This document shows positions 26,802 through 36,173 of a stretch of DNA of 64,000 nucleotides, in pieces. The notes beneath the pieces were generated by a model. The model was not told where the DNA came from, did not search any database, and worked only from the letters and a program-made list of their open reading frames with translations. This DNA is from UBA2336 sp037443645 (GTDB taxonomy: Bacteria > Bacteroidota > Bacteroidia > Cytophagales > Cyclobacteriaceae): NCBI GenBank assembly GCA_037443645.1, contig JBBINY010000002.1, forward strand, positions 62,001 to 126,000. Reading direction: 5' to 3'. The position numbers and the translations under genes are program-made. Within the stretch, counting starts at the first letter, position 1, and the number at the start of each line of letters is the position of its first letter.

Positions 26802-27770
26802 CTAATGCTGCCGAATGATTAACTCCTCAGTAAATTTTTTAAGTATCTCGCGGGCAGATTTGTTTCCTTTCACTTTTTCCAACGACCGGAAACCTTTGTC
26901 GAAGTAAGTATTAATTTTTCTTTCAGTTTTCTGGCGTATGCCCAGTTCATCCCAGATTTTTTTTACGGCCGTAACCTTTTCTTCCGGCTTAAACTCAGCC
27001 GCTGACAGCCAGTACTTGAGCGATTTCTTTTGCTGATCGCTGGCAAGCTCAAGCGATTTGAGCAGCAGGTACGTTTTCTTATTGGCAATGATGTCGCCCC
27101 CCACCTGCTTGCCGAACTTTTTTGGGTCGGCATAGGCATCGAGCAGGTCGTCCATCAATTGAAAGCCAATGCCGATGTTCATGCCGAATTCGCGCAGGGC
27201 TTTGCAGTTGGCAGGCGTGGTTCCGGCCAGCACCCCGCCCAGTTCAAGGCTAAATCCCAACAACACCGCTGTTTTTTGGCGTATCATTTCGAGATACTGC
27301 GTTTCGGAAACACGGTGCATGGTTTCAAATTCCATATCCCACTGCTGTCCCTCGCAAACCTCGGCAGCGCAATGGTTAAACCGTGCCAGTACACGGTTTA
27401 ATTTCTCAGGTGGCAGCGATAGAAACAGGTTGTAAACGTGCACGAGCATCACATCGCCCGCCAGGATGGCGGTGTTTACATTCCACTTTTCGTGTACGGT
27501 GGCTTTTCCCCTGCGCAGCGGAGCATTGTCCATGATGTCATCGTGCATGAGGGTGAAGTTGTGGAAGGCTTCAACAGCCACGGCATAGGGAACAATCTTC
27601 TTCATATCCTTTTTGAACAAGGAATAAGCGAGTAAAACCAAAAGCGGGCGCAGCCGTTTTCCGCCAAGCTGCATCAGGTACCGGATGGGATCATATAGTG
27701 ATGCAGGTTGTATTCCAAACCGGAGTTTTTTGATTTCAGATTCGATAAGGGCGTGGCAAGTGGCTATCAC
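26802..27770 (-). CDS. Polyprenyl synthetase family protein
   Basis: Trans-isoprenyl diphosphate synthase, 322 residues, which extends an allylic diphosphate with isopentenyl diphosphate. The first Asp-rich motif is DDIMD at residues 77-81 followed by RRG, and the second is DDLLD at 207-211. GGKRLRP at 36-42 binds the IPP phosphate. Product length cannot be set with certainty; the length and sequence fit farnesyl or geranylgeranyl type synthases. It is the last gene of the six-gene operon and starts 2 bases after the rnr stop. The dxs gene that feeds this pathway lies at 55 kb. Confidence 0.93.
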   Translation of the reverse strand: MIATCHALIESEIKKLRFGIQPASLYDPIRYLMQLGGKRLRPLLVLLAYSLFKKDMKKIVPYAVAVEAFHNFTLMHDDIMDNAPLRRGKATVHEKWNVNTAILAGDVMLVHVYNLFLSLPPEKLNRVLARFNHCAAEVCEGQQWDMEFETMHRVSETQYLEMIRQKTAVLLGFSLELGGVLAGTTPANCKALREFGMNIGIGFQLMDDLLDAYADPKKFGKQVGGDIIANKKTYLLLKSLELASDQQKKSLKYWLSAAEFKPEEKVTAVKKIWDELGIRQKTERKINTYFDKGFRSLEKVKGNKSAREILKKFTEELIIRQH

Positions 27771-27772
27771 AA

Positions 27773-29968
27773 TTATCTTTTTCGTTTGCTTCCTGCCGGT
27801 TGATCTTTGAATGGTGGTGGCTGCGTGCTCTTCACCAACAGAAGGTCAATCAGCCGCCTGTCAATATCCGTCTTTTTTACTTTTGCACGAACCTGATCGC
27901 CCAGGGTATAGATTCTCCCATTCCTCCGGCCGACAATGCAAAAATTCTTTTCATCGTATTCGTAGTAATCATCGTCCATATCAGCCATCCGCACCATGCC
28001 CTCGCATTTGGTTTCAATAAGTTCTATGTAAATGCCCCACTCGGTTACGCCCGAAATCAAACCATCATAAACTTTATCTCCCGCCATCATCGACATGTAT
28101 TCCACCTGTTTGTATTTGATGGAAGCCCTTTCGGCATCGGCAGCCCGTTTTTCACGCTCTGATGAATGCACACATTTTTCTTCGTAATCTTTTTTGTTAA
28201 CCGGGTTGCCCTCATTAAGGTAATGCTGCAGAAGCCGGTGCACCATCATATCCGGATACCTGCGGATGGGCGAGGTGAAATGGGTGTAATGATCAAAGGC
28301 CAGCCCAAAGTGCCCTTTCGGGTCGGTACTGTATTTTGCCTTGGCCATAGCCCTTACTGCAATTTGCTGCAGCACATTTTGTTCGGGCTTACCTTCAATT
28401 TCATCCATGAGTTTGTTGAGCGAACGTGAAATTGATTTTTCATCAACGCTGATGCGATGACCGAATTGCCGGGCAAACAAGGCGAAATTTTTAACTTTTT
28501 CCGGATCAGGATAGTCATGGATCCGATACACAAAGGTGTTCTTGTCGGTTCCTTTCCGCTGCGTATAAATAAAAGTGGCAACCCGCTTGTTGGCCAGCAG
28601 CATAAATTCTTCGATCAGCTTATGGGCATCCTTCCTGATTTTTGGCACCACCGCAAGCGGCCTGCCTTTTTCATCGAGCTTAAACTTAACTTCCGTTGTT
28701 TCAAAGTTTACTGCTCCTTTAGCAAACCGCTCCTTCCGCAGTTTGTGCGCAAGGGTATTTAACGTACGGAGCTCTGCAGAAAAAAGTCCTGAACCACCCT
28801 CCAGAACAAGTTGGGCTTCTTCATAAGTGAACCGGTAATCGGAATGAATAACGGTCCGGCCGAACCACTCACGGTGAATCTGCGCGTGCTGATCCATTTC
28901 AAAAACAGCGGAGAATGTAAGTTTATCTTCTTTCGGCCGCAGCGAACAGAGTTCGTTCGACAGCCGCTCGGGCAGCATGGGAATGGTACGGTCAACCAGG
29001 TACACCGAAGTGGCCCGATCCATTGCTTCTTTCTCCAGGTTCGATTGGTCGCGTACATAGTGTGTTACATCGGCAATGTGCACGCCAATGCGGTAATTGC
29101 CATTGGGCAGTTGTTCAAAGGAAAGGGCATCATCAAAATCTTTGGCGTCTTCCGGATCGATGGTGAAGGTAGGTATCGGGCGGAAGTCCCAACGGCTTTT
29201 GATTTCAGCCGGAGTGATGCCTTCGTCAATCGCGCGGGCTTCTTTTTCCAGTTGTGGCGGGAACTTGAACGGCAAACCAAACTCTGCCATGATGGAGTGG
29301 ATCTCGGCTTCATTTTCGCCAGCTTTTCCAAGGATTTCAACAATCCGGCCTACCGGGTTGCGATCACCTTCGGCCCAATCCACCACTTCAACAATTACTT
29401 TGTCGTTGGCTTTGGCGCCATTAATGTTTTCGGGGAACACGTAAAAGTCCTGGTGTATTTTCCGGAAATCGGGAACGACAAAGGCATAGTTTTTTGAGAG
29501 TTCAACCTTGCCTACAAAGCGGGTACGGTTTCGCTTGATCACCTCCACCACTTTGCCTTCGGGGTGCTGCCCGTGGCGCGATGGGAAAATTACGATGCTG
29601 ACGGTATCGCCATCTACGGCTGATTTAAGATCCTGCGTTCTGATAAACACATCCGGCCGGCCTTCACCAACAGCCACGTAGGCAAAGCGTGAGCTTACGT
29701 GATCGACAATGCCGGTTAGGGTTTCCTCCTGCGTGGTGCTGGTGTAGGTGCCGTTGCTCAGTTGTTTGATTTGCTTTTTTTCATCGAGGTCGTAAATGGT
29801 GAATGTGGCCGCTTTGATGTCATCGCGCTTTTTGAGGCCTATTTTTTTAACAATCTGTTTCAGGCTGTAGGCACGTCCCGGGTGCTGTCGCAGGAATGCG
29901 AGAATGGCCTCCCTGAATTTAGCTTCGTATGGATTGGTTTTTGTGTTGGATTTTTTTCGTTTGCTCAT
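27773..29968 (-). CDS. rnr: Ribonuclease R
   Basis: Processive 3'-5' exoribonuclease of the RNase II family, 731 residues, cytoplasmic. Order of parts: a basic N-terminal winged-helix region (about 10-60), two cold-shock domains (about 80-230), the RNB catalytic domain (about 250-590) and an S1 domain (about 640-715), then a Lys/Arg-rich tail. The catalytic Asp cluster is in IDPEDAKDFDDALSF, and the family block DRTIPMLPERLSNELCSL follows. It sits in the middle of a coupled operon, 4 bases after the exonuclease gene. Confidence 0.96.
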   Translation of the reverse strand: MSKRKKSNTKTNPYEAKFREAILAFLRQHPGRAYSLKQIVKKIGLKKRDDIKAATFTIYDLDEKKQIKQLSNGTYTSTTQEETLTGIVDHVSSRFAYVAVGEGRPDVFIRTQDLKSAVDGDTVSIVIFPSRHGQHPEGKVVEVIKRNRTRFVGKVELSKNYAFVVPDFRKIHQDFYVFPENINGAKANDKVIVEVVDWAEGDRNPVGRIVEILGKAGENEAEIHSIMAEFGLPFKFPPQLEKEARAIDEGITPAEIKSRWDFRPIPTFTIDPEDAKDFDDALSFEQLPNGNYRIGVHIADVTHYVRDQSNLEKEAMDRATSVYLVDRTIPMLPERLSNELCSLRPKEDKLTFSAVFEMDQHAQIHREWFGRTVIHSDYRFTYEEAQLVLEGGSGLFSAELRTLNTLAHKLRKERFAKGAVNFETTEVKFKLDEKGRPLAVVPKIRKDAHKLIEEFMLLANKRVATFIYTQRKGTDKNTFVYRIHDYPDPEKVKNFALFARQFGHRISVDEKSISRSLNKLMDEIEGKPEQNVLQQIAVRAMAKAKYSTDPKGHFGLAFDHYTHFTSPIRRYPDMMVHRLLQHYLNEGNPVNKKDYEEKCVHSSEREKRAADAERASIKYKQVEYMSMMAGDKVYDGLISGVTEWGIYIELIETKCEGMVRMADMDDDYYEYDEKNFCIVGRRNGRIYTLGDQVRAKVKKTDIDRRLIDLLLVKSTQPPPFKDQPAGSKRKR

Positions 29969-29972
29969 GCAC

Positions 29973-30692
29973 TCAGCCTGCCTGTTGAATATGCTCCTGG
30001 TTGATCAGCGGTTGCCCTTTTAACCGCAGGTACAATTGGGCGAGAACAACCACATCGCTGATGCAATAGGTTTTGATTCGTTCCAGGTCTTTTTCTTTAT
30101 AATATACGGCATTTACCTGGCTGCCGTCCATGCCGTTCTTGCTGGAGGGTATGTTGAAAATCGCGGCAAGCAAATCAAGCGATGTGTAATGTTTGTAGTC
30201 GCCAAATTTCCACATCTCCAGGGTATCGAAGTGGGGCACTTCCCATGATTTTCGGCCTGATAAGTTGAGCAGGGCAGGCAGCGGTATGCTGTTCACCAGC
30301 ATCCTGCGGCTCAGGTACGGAAAGTCAAACTCTTTGCCGTTGTGGGCACACAGTTTTGTGCCGGCAGGATCAAGCCTGTCGAGCATGGATTTGAATTCAG
30401 ATAATACGGTTCGTTCATCGTGACCGCAATACGCTTTTGTTTTAAGTCCGGGTTGGCCCGATTCGGTGATGATAACTTTTCCGACAGCAATGCAAATGAT
30501 TTTACCGAACTCTGCATAGATGCCGGCTCGCTGGTGGAACAACTGCTCATCGGTTACTCCTTCTTCGCGTTTTAGAAAAGAGGCTTTTCTTGACCATTGC
30601 ACCTTTAGCCGTTCATCCAGAGCAGCAAAATTATCGGTACTTGCCACCGTTTCAATATCAAGAAACAGAATGTCTTTCAGTTCGGTTGTCAT
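29973..30692 (-). CDS. 3'-5' exonuclease, DnaQ-like (PolB-type)
   Basis: 239 residues with a complete DEDDy nuclease site: Asp and Glu in FLDIETVA (residues 11 and 13), Asp in AHNGKEFDFPYL, and Tyr plus Asp in TYCISDVVVL. The fold is that of the proofreading domain of B-family DNA polymerases, here as a free-standing protein. Such proteins are common in Bacteroidota, and their substrate, DNA or RNA, is not established. Its ATG overlaps the stop of the preceding gene as ATGA. Confidence 0.88.
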   Translation of the reverse strand: MTTELKDILFLDIETVASTDNFAALDERLKVQWSRKASFLKREEGVTDEQLFHQRAGIYAEFGKIICIAVGKVIITESGQPGLKTKAYCGHDERTVLSEFKSMLDRLDPAGTKLCAHNGKEFDFPYLSRRMLVNSIPLPALLNLSGRKSWEVPHFDTLEMWKFGDYKHYTSLDLLAAIFNIPSSKNGMDGSQVNAVYYKEKDLERIKTYCISDVVVLAQLYLRLKGQPLINQEHIQQAG

Positions 30693-31093
30693 GAATGCAG
30701 GATCCCTTCCCTGTGAATTTCTTTGATAAAGATAATATTGTCTTCGCAGATGGATTCAGGCACAAATACAAAGCGTTTGTCGTACAGGGTAGGCCCAATG
30801 TAATAACTAACCCAGTACTCGTTGTTCAGATGAAAAACGGCCGGATCAATCGGCTCAATCAGGGCAGCACTCTGCGGTGGAACGGTTTCTAAAAAATGCC
30901 GGAGAGTGGACGTGTGCTGTTCTTCACCCTCTTTGAGGCCGTAGCCCTTGCTGGCTACCAGTGTATTTTCAATGGCAAAGGAGTTTTTATTGATGAGGTA
31001 CACTTTCCATTCGTCATGCTCACCCGGTTGCTTTTCACGAGCTACTGCCAGCGTTACATTTTTTACTTCGGGAATGTGAATGTCGCGCATCAT
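30689..31093 (-). CDS. Conserved hypothetical protein
   Basis: 134 residues, no recognised domain. The ATG at 31093 is chosen because it overlaps the lipB stop as ATGA, the pattern used through this operon; another ATG lies two codons upstream. The sequence has paired beta strands (VTLAVAREKQ, WKVYLINKN, ENTLVASKGYG) and the strongly patterned YWVSYYIGPTLYDKRFVF. I recall similar Bacteroidota proteins being labelled as a phenylalanyl-tRNA synthetase-like subunit, but I see no synthetase motif. Function unknown. Confidence 0.7.
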   Translation of the reverse strand: MMRDIHIPEVKNVTLAVAREKQPGEHDEWKVYLINKNSFAIENTLVASKGYGLKEGEEQHTSTLRHFLETVPPQSAALIEPIDPAVFHLNNEYWVSYYIGPTLYDKRFVFVPESICEDNIIFIKEIHREGILHS

Positions 31094-31806
31094 ACCCACT
31101 CCAGTTCAAATACCTGCCTGAGCTTTTCCTTTAAAACGGACGTTACCTGCTCCATGTTTTGTTGTGCATGCAGTTCATTCGCCATGGACGTAACGGCTTT
31201 GTCGTGAATACCACACGGTACAATATACTCGAAATACTTCAGGTTTGTGTTTACGTTGAGGGCGAACCCATGAAGCGTAACCCAGCGACTGGTCTTCACA
31301 CCCAGCGCGCAAATTTTTCGGGCCTTACCGGGGTTATGTTCATCCAGCCAAACTCCGGTAAGCCCCGGAATCCTGCCGGCCATAATCCCAAACTCGCCTA
31401 AGGTTTGGATTACCGCTTCTTCCAGGGAGCGCATGTACCGGTGGATGTCAGTAAAAAAATTTTCCAGATCAAGTACGGGGTAGCCTATCAGCTGCCCGGG
31501 ACCGTGGTAGGTAATGTCACCTCCGCGGTTGGTATGTATATAGCCTGCCTGAACAGACGGGAGAGCTTCCCTGCTTATTTTCAGGTTGGTTTCATCACCG
31601 CTTTTGCCCAACGTAAAAACATGCGGATGTTCGCAGAAGATCAGGTGATTTGATGTTTGAAGTTGCTGGTGGGCAGGCCGGGTACGGTTTTCCTTTTTTG
31701 TTTTGAGGATTTCAGAGAACAACGAATCCTGGTAATCCCAGGCTTTTTGGTAATCGATAAGTCCGAGTTGAATGATTTGGGTTTTTCGGTTGATGATCGA
31801 ATTCAC
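31090..31806 (-). CDS. lipB: Octanoyltransferase
   Basis: Transfers octanoyl from octanoyl-ACP to lipoyl domains, the first step of lipoate synthesis. 238 residues. The motif GGDITYHGPGQLIGYP (around 95-110), the catalytic Lys in RKICALG (Lys 164) and the catalytic Cys in VPCGI (Cys 198) are present. LTGVWLDEH is also a family block. An insert between residues 35 and 52 is rich in Lys, Arg and Gln. It overlaps the isomerase gene by 4 bases. Confidence 0.97.
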   Translation of the reverse strand: MNSIINRKTQIIQLGLIDYQKAWDYQDSLFSEILKTKKENRTRPAHQQLQTSNHLIFCEHPHVFTLGKSGDETNLKISREALPSVQAGYIHTNRGGDITYHGPGQLIGYPVLDLENFFTDIHRYMRSLEEAVIQTLGEFGIMAGRIPGLTGVWLDEHNPGKARKICALGVKTSRWVTLHGFALNVNTNLKYFEYIVPCGIHDKAVTSMANELHAQQNMEQVTSVLKEKLRQVFELEWV

Positions 31807-32810
31807 TTTGATTTCTCCAACTCCTCTTTCAATTGCACGATGGGCTGCACCGGATCAGGATCAATGCCGTTTTCTTTGGCCAGGTAATACGAAACCCAAT
31901 CGGTAAGGTGGATGAGGTAATAATATTGTTCGAGCAGGGAGGCTCCTTCGCCAATGATATCGACAATCGGGTTGGATTTTCGCTCAAAAAAATCACGACA
32001 AATTTCCATGCGCTTCTCTACCCGTTCATGGTCATGATCGGAATACATGTAAATAACCTGAAGCAGGGGCAAAACATTTTCGGGGAAACGCCACCCCACA
32101 ATTTCGTTGTGGTTCATTTCGGGGAACGTATTCACATGTGCCAATTGCTTGGCATTTTCATTGAGTTGCTGCTGAAACCGGAGCGCCATGGCATGCAGGC
32201 GGTTGTCGCAGTAAATCACCGGCAATTTACCTTTTAATTTTTTGGCGATCAGTTCGGCTTCGCTTTGAATGCCTTTTTCCCCGCGATCCAGAAACTGGAT
32301 GGCGTTTTCCGTTTCTTTGATAAAAGCAGCGCCAATCAGGTTGGTGTGGTACAGCACCGAAAGCAGGGCAATCATGTTATAGGCGAGCATGGCACGTGGA
32401 CTTTCAGAACCTGGCGGCAGCTGAATGTAAAACAAGTTGTACTCTTTGGCGATCTCAAGAAGTTTTCCGCCCGATGCAATGGCAATAATGTGCGAGCGCT
32501 TGAGCATGGCCTTGTTGAGGGCGGCAATGGTTTCTTCGGTGTTGCCGCTGTAGGAGCAGGCAATGAATAAGGTATGCGGGCTGACAAACTGGGGGATGCT
32601 GTAGCTCTTGCACACGGTAATGGGGATGGGAATTCGTCCGAACGTCAGCGAGTCCACGAGGTTGGCACCAATGCCTGATCCGCCCATGCCGGCTATTACG
32701 ATATTGCGGATATCGCTGCCGGGCCGCACCAGGTCCAGCGATTCGCCCATGCGCAATGCTTCAGCCAACTGGCGGGTAAAGCCTTCAATGTATTTTTTGG
32801 TTGTAGACAT
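31803..32810 (-). CDS. Bifunctional phosphoglucose/phosphomannose isomerase
   Basis: 335 residues from the ATG of MSTTKKYIEGF. Two SIS domains: the first has IAGMGGSGIGANLVD and ACSYSGNTEET, the phosphate-binding Ser/Thr loops; the second has LPVIYCDNRLHAMA and EMNHNEIVGW. This combination is the small bifunctional PGI/PMI family, which interconverts fructose-6-phosphate with glucose- or mannose-6-phosphate. A much earlier ATG in the same frame exists but reads antisense to yraN. It is the first gene of the operon, with a TAnnTTTG element 17 bases upstream. Confidence 0.92.
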   Translation of the reverse strand: MSTTKKYIEGFTRQLAEALRMGESLDLVRPGSDIRNIVIAGMGGSGIGANLVDSLTFGRIPIPITVCKSYSIPQFVSPHTLFIACSYSGNTEETIAALNKAMLKRSHIIAIASGGKLLEIAKEYNLFYIQLPPGSESPRAMLAYNMIALLSVLYHTNLIGAAFIKETENAIQFLDRGEKGIQSEAELIAKKLKGKLPVIYCDNRLHAMALRFQQQLNENAKQLAHVNTFPEMNHNEIVGWRFPENVLPLLQVIYMYSDHDHERVEKRMEICRDFFERKSNPIVDIIGEGASLLEQYYYLIHLTDWVSYYLAKENGIDPDPVQPIVQLKEELEKSK

Positions 32811-32827
32811 AGTAGTAATTTCCGGTG

Positions 32828-32835
32828 CAAAGGTA
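32828..32835 (-). promoter_or_regulatory. Possible -7 element for the isomerase-lipB-rnr operon
   Basis: TACCTTTG on the minus strand ends 17 bases before the isomerase ATG, the first gene of six coupled genes. A clear TTTG at the expected distance is not seen. Confidence 0.5.
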
Positions 32836-32865
32836 TTATAAATAAGCACCAATTGCGAAGCGCTT

Positions 32866-33222
32866 ATGGCCGACAGCAACAAGATGTCTATTGGGAAAAA
32901 AGGGGAGGACCTGGCTGAAGCTTTCCTGGTTAACAAGGGGTTTTCGATTGTGGCAAAAAACTTCCGGCATAAAAAGGCCGAGGTAGACATTATTGCCCGC
33001 AAGGACGACTGGCTGATTTTTGTGGAAGTCAAAACCCGGACTACTGTTGCGTTTGGCGAGCCCGAGGCATTTGTGGATACCAAGAAGGCGCGGATGATCT
33101 TCAGTGCGGCTGAAGAGTATATTTTTTCGACCAACTGGCACGGCCATGTACGGTTTGATGTGATCTCGGTGAAGCTGGGAAAAGAAACCGAGATTGTGCA
33201 TTTTGAAGATGCCATAAATTAA
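32866..33222 (+). CDS. YraN family protein (UPF0102)
   Basis: 118 residues of the small restriction-endonuclease-like fold. The family pattern is clear: GKKGEDLAEAFLVNKGF, then KNFRHKKAEVDIIARKDD, then FVEVKTRT, giving the Glu, Asp and ExK positions of a PD-(D/E)xK nuclease site. Activity of the family is uncertain; links to Holliday-junction or DNA-uptake work have been proposed. It diverges from the isomerase operon, with starts 55 bases apart. ATG at 32884 is an alternative start. Confidence 0.92.
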   Translation: MADSNKMSIGKKGEDLAEAFLVNKGFSIVAKNFRHKKAEVDIIARKDDWLIFVEVKTRTTVAFGEPEAFVDTKKARMIFSAAEEYIFSTNWHGHVRFDVISVKLGKETEIVHFEDAIN

Positions 33223-33264
33223 TGGCCATCTCAAGAATTTTATGGCCATAGCATGCCTTTGCTT

Positions 33265-34077
33265 TTAACTTGTTTTGTTGTTGCGATAGATTTCTTTTCC
33301 CTTGTCGTTCCACTCGGTTTTGATATAGGGCCTTCCGTCTTTATCAAAGGGTTCTTTGGGGTAGGCCACTAATTTTTTTCTGCGGCCGTTGGGATAATAT
33401 TCATACCAGTCGCCTACACGCTGGTTCCAGTGGTATTCTCCGGTTACGGCTACCTGGCCATTTTCGTGAAACATGTAGTAGTTACCTTCCTTTTCGCCAT
33501 ACTCAATCGGGATGATTTCTTTAGGCTTGGTTTTCTCCACCGGATCCCAGTAACTGATGAGCGATTCCTTCGGCCAGCCGCGGAAATACTTCTCCTTGTC
33601 AATCAGCACGCTGTCGCGCGAATACTTCATCCATCGGCCGTGTTTTAATCCTTTGTAAAAAATGCCGGTTTCGAGCGTTACGCCATTTTGAATTTTCTGA
33701 TAGGGCCCGTGTACCAGTACCCCTTTTTTCGGATCGAACCGACTGGTGCGCATCACCTCCCTTCGCGTAAAGTCGTAATAGTAAATATCGCGAACAAGGG
33801 TTTGCGTAGCCTCAGGTTTCTTCAGGTAGTGAAAGAGTTCATAGGTTGTGCGGTCACCCACGCCTTTGCGCACAAATCCTTTTTTTGTTTTAACCCCGTA
33901 AAAGACATTCTTTTTGGGCTTCTTTTTTTTAGGGGCGTTAATGGTTTCCTCTTCGCGGGTAAACTCCAGGCTAACGGGGGTGTCAATGGTAAATAGCTGG
34001 TCGGGGTGGTCATCCTGCGCCAACAGCGGGCTGCTGAATACCATTCCAAGGACAAGGAAATGAAAGTTAGGCCTCAT
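33265..34077 (-). CDS. Exported MORN-repeat-like (YwqK-type) protein
   Basis: 270 residues with a signal peptide (MRPNFHFLVLGMVFSSPLLAQ). After a Lys-rich linker the C-terminal 150 residues contain repeated units of the form 'G.....G...G.W..Y...G': ILHGPYQKIQNGV-like, YKGLKHGRWMKYSRD, HENGQVAVTGEYHWN, RVGDWYEYYPNGRRK. These match the MORN-like repeats called toxin-antitoxin YwqK in some databases, but there is no sign of a toxin system here. An envelope location is inferred from the signal. Confidence 0.8.
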   Translation of the reverse strand: MRPNFHFLVLGMVFSSPLLAQDDHPDQLFTIDTPVSLEFTREEETINAPKKKKPKKNVFYGVKTKKGFVRKGVGDRTTYELFHYLKKPEATQTLVRDIYYYDFTRREVMRTSRFDPKKGVLVHGPYQKIQNGVTLETGIFYKGLKHGRWMKYSRDSVLIDKEKYFRGWPKESLISYWDPVEKTKPKEIIPIEYGEKEGNYYMFHENGQVAVTGEYHWNQRVGDWYEYYPNGRRKKLVAYPKEPFDKDGRPYIKTEWNDKGKEIYRNNKTS

Positions 34078-34160
34078 CGGTTTTTAAACGTACCGAAAGT
34101 TCAAAAATTGCAGGATCGAATTCAAGTCAGATCGTCCTGCTCAAGCGCCCCGGAAAGTAT

Positions 34161-36059
34161 TTATGAGACAAACTCCACGCTCCGCTTAATAAAACTGGTC
34201 AGGTCGGCACCGGTTAGCATATTCTGTGAAAGCAAGGCGAGGTCATAGGCCTGCTTGGCCAGCTTGGTTTTTTGTTCTTCGGTTTCGGCTTTCAAAATTT
34301 TCTGCACGATGCCGTGGTTGCCATTTACCGTTACCGTATAGCTATCGGGCATGCTGCCCATAAAGGCGTAACCGCCACCCCCCATCTTCGCCATGTCTTT
34401 CATCCTGCGCATGAATTCGCTCATCGTAATCACCACCGGCAAGTCATCGGTAGCCATGGCTTCAACTGCTACGGTCATGCTGGTGTTGCTGATTGCTTTT
34501 TCAAAGATGCCTTTCACCTGTTCTTTCTCCCCGGCACTAAGCACGCTTTCGGTGTTTTCATCTTTATTGATAAGCTTATCGGCCGTATCGCTGTCAACGC
34601 GTTTGATTTGCGTTTTTTCCAGTTTTTGCTCGAGGGTGTTGATAAAATGGTTGTCGAGAATGCCGTCCATCAGCAATACATCGTATGCCTTGTTTTTGGC
34701 GGCTTCAATATAGCCGTGTTGCTTGCCGGCATCGGACGTGTACAGATAAATCAGTTGTTTGTCTTTGTCGGTTTGGTTTGATTTTACCTGTTCCTTGTAC
34801 TCATCGAGCGTAAAGTACTTTCCGTCCACATTTTTGAGGAGCGAAAAATCCTTGGCGCGGTCGTAGAATTTCTCATCGCTGATGATTCCGTATTTTACAA
34901 AAATGTTGATATCGTCCCATTTCTTTTCGAAATCCGTCCGATCCTTTTTGAACAAATCCTGCAGCTTGTCAGCCACTTTCTTGGTAATGTGCTGGCTGAT
35001 TTTCTTCACGTTGGCATCGCTTTGCAGATAGCTGCGGGAAACATTCAAGGGAATATCCGGTGAATCGAGCACTCCGTGAAGCAGCATGAGGAAATCGGGC
35101 ACCACATCTTTCACTTCATCAGTAATAAACACCTGCCGTGAGTAGAGCTGAATTTTATTCTTTTGGATTTCGAAGTCGTTCTTCACTTTCGGGAAGTACA
35201 GCACCCCGGTAAGGTTGAAGGGATAGTCTACGTTCAAATGAATCCAGAACAGCGGGTCTTCACTGAATGGATAAAGTTCTTTGTAAAATTTCAGATAGTC
35301 CTCATCCTTCAAATCATTGGGCGATTTTGTCCAGATGGGCTGGGTGTTATTGATGATGCGATCAACCGTAACAGATTTATATATCTTTTTGCCCTCCTTG
35401 TCCTCGCCATCTTCTACACTTTCTTCTTTTGTTCCAAATTTGATTTCAACGGGCAGGAACTTGCAGTATTTTTCGAGTATCCCTTTAATTCTCCACTCAT
35501 CTAAAAATTCTTCCGAATCGGAATTGATGTGCAGGATCACATTCGTGCCCCGCGATTCTTTTTTTGCAGGAGTGATTTCAAATTCGGTTGAACCATCGCA
35601 GGTCCATTTTGCCGCCTCAGATCCTTCCTGGTACGATTTGGAAATTACTTCCACGTTATCGGCCACCATAAAGGAAGAGTAAAAGCCCAGCCCGAACTTG
35701 CCGATGATGTCTTTGGCGTCAGCTTTGTCCTTGAATTTTTCAACGAATTCAGCAGCGCCTGAAAAAGCAATCTGGTTGATGTACTTTTTTATTTCCTCGG
35801 CCGTCATGCCGATCCCTTTGTCGCTGACGGTAATCGTTTTCTTTTTCTTGTCGAAGCTCACCTCAATCTTCAGGTCGCCAAGCTCACCGTTGAACTCACC
35901 CAGCGATGACAGTTTTTTAAGTTTCTGGGTGGCATCCACCGCGTTGCTCACCAGTTCGCGGAGGAAAATCTCGTGATCGGAGTAGAGGAATTTTTTGATG
36001 ATGGGAAAAATATTCTCGGTATGGATGGAGATAGTACCTTTTTCCTTTACGGCTGACAT
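34161..36059 (-). CDS. htpG: Molecular chaperone HtpG (Hsp90 family)
   Basis: 632 residues. The N-terminal ATPase domain shows the Bergerat-fold motifs: ELVSNAVDA with the catalytic Glu and the Mg-binding Asn, VSDKGIGM, and GKFGLGFYSS. The middle domain has the catalytic-loop Arg region SRSYLQSDA, and the C-terminal dimerisation domain has MTVAVEAM and MRRMKDM. ATP-driven folding helper in the cytoplasm. It appears to be monocistronic. No CIRCE or other heat-shock operator was seen upstream. Confidence 0.97.
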   Translation of the reverse strand: MSAVKEKGTISIHTENIFPIIKKFLYSDHEIFLRELVSNAVDATQKLKKLSSLGEFNGELGDLKIEVSFDKKKKTITVSDKGIGMTAEEIKKYINQIAFSGAAEFVEKFKDKADAKDIIGKFGLGFYSSFMVADNVEVISKSYQEGSEAAKWTCDGSTEFEITPAKKESRGTNVILHINSDSEEFLDEWRIKGILEKYCKFLPVEIKFGTKEESVEDGEDKEGKKIYKSVTVDRIINNTQPIWTKSPNDLKDEDYLKFYKELYPFSEDPLFWIHLNVDYPFNLTGVLYFPKVKNDFEIQKNKIQLYSRQVFITDEVKDVVPDFLMLLHGVLDSPDIPLNVSRSYLQSDANVKKISQHITKKVADKLQDLFKKDRTDFEKKWDDINIFVKYGIISDEKFYDRAKDFSLLKNVDGKYFTLDEYKEQVKSNQTDKDKQLIYLYTSDAGKQHGYIEAAKNKAYDVLLMDGILDNHFINTLEQKLEKTQIKRVDSDTADKLINKDENTESVLSAGEKEQVKGIFEKAISNTSMTVAVEAMATDDLPVVITMSEFMRRMKDMAKMGGGGYAFMGSMPDSYTVTVNGNHGIVQKILKAETEEQKTKLAKQAYDLALLSQNMLTGADLTSFIKRSVEFVS

Positions 36060-36100
36060 AGTGTATGGATTTTCAGTTCTGGGTTAAAAAAGTCCGGGGA

Positions 36101-36132
36101 CAAAACAAAATCCCTGGATGTGGCAGGGATTT
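36101..36132 (-). terminator. Rho-independent terminator
   Basis: On the minus strand a 9-bp stem (AAATCCCTG / CAGGGATTT with a 7-base loop) is followed by TTTTGTTTTG. It lies between the DUF4293 gene and htpG, both on this strand, and separates their transcription. Confidence 0.7.
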
Positions 36133-36173
36133 CAAAAGCTATTCCAAAATGGATTTAGGTGACAGGTTGGCAG

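Noticed and set aside
32811..33215. Long N-terminal extension of the sugar-phosphate isomerase frame
   Set aside because: It is antisense to yraN and reads as low-quality protein; the family start is at 32810.
33265..34077. Toxin-antitoxin system suggested by YwqK-like repeats
   Set aside because: Single exported repeat protein with no partner gene; the database name is misleading.
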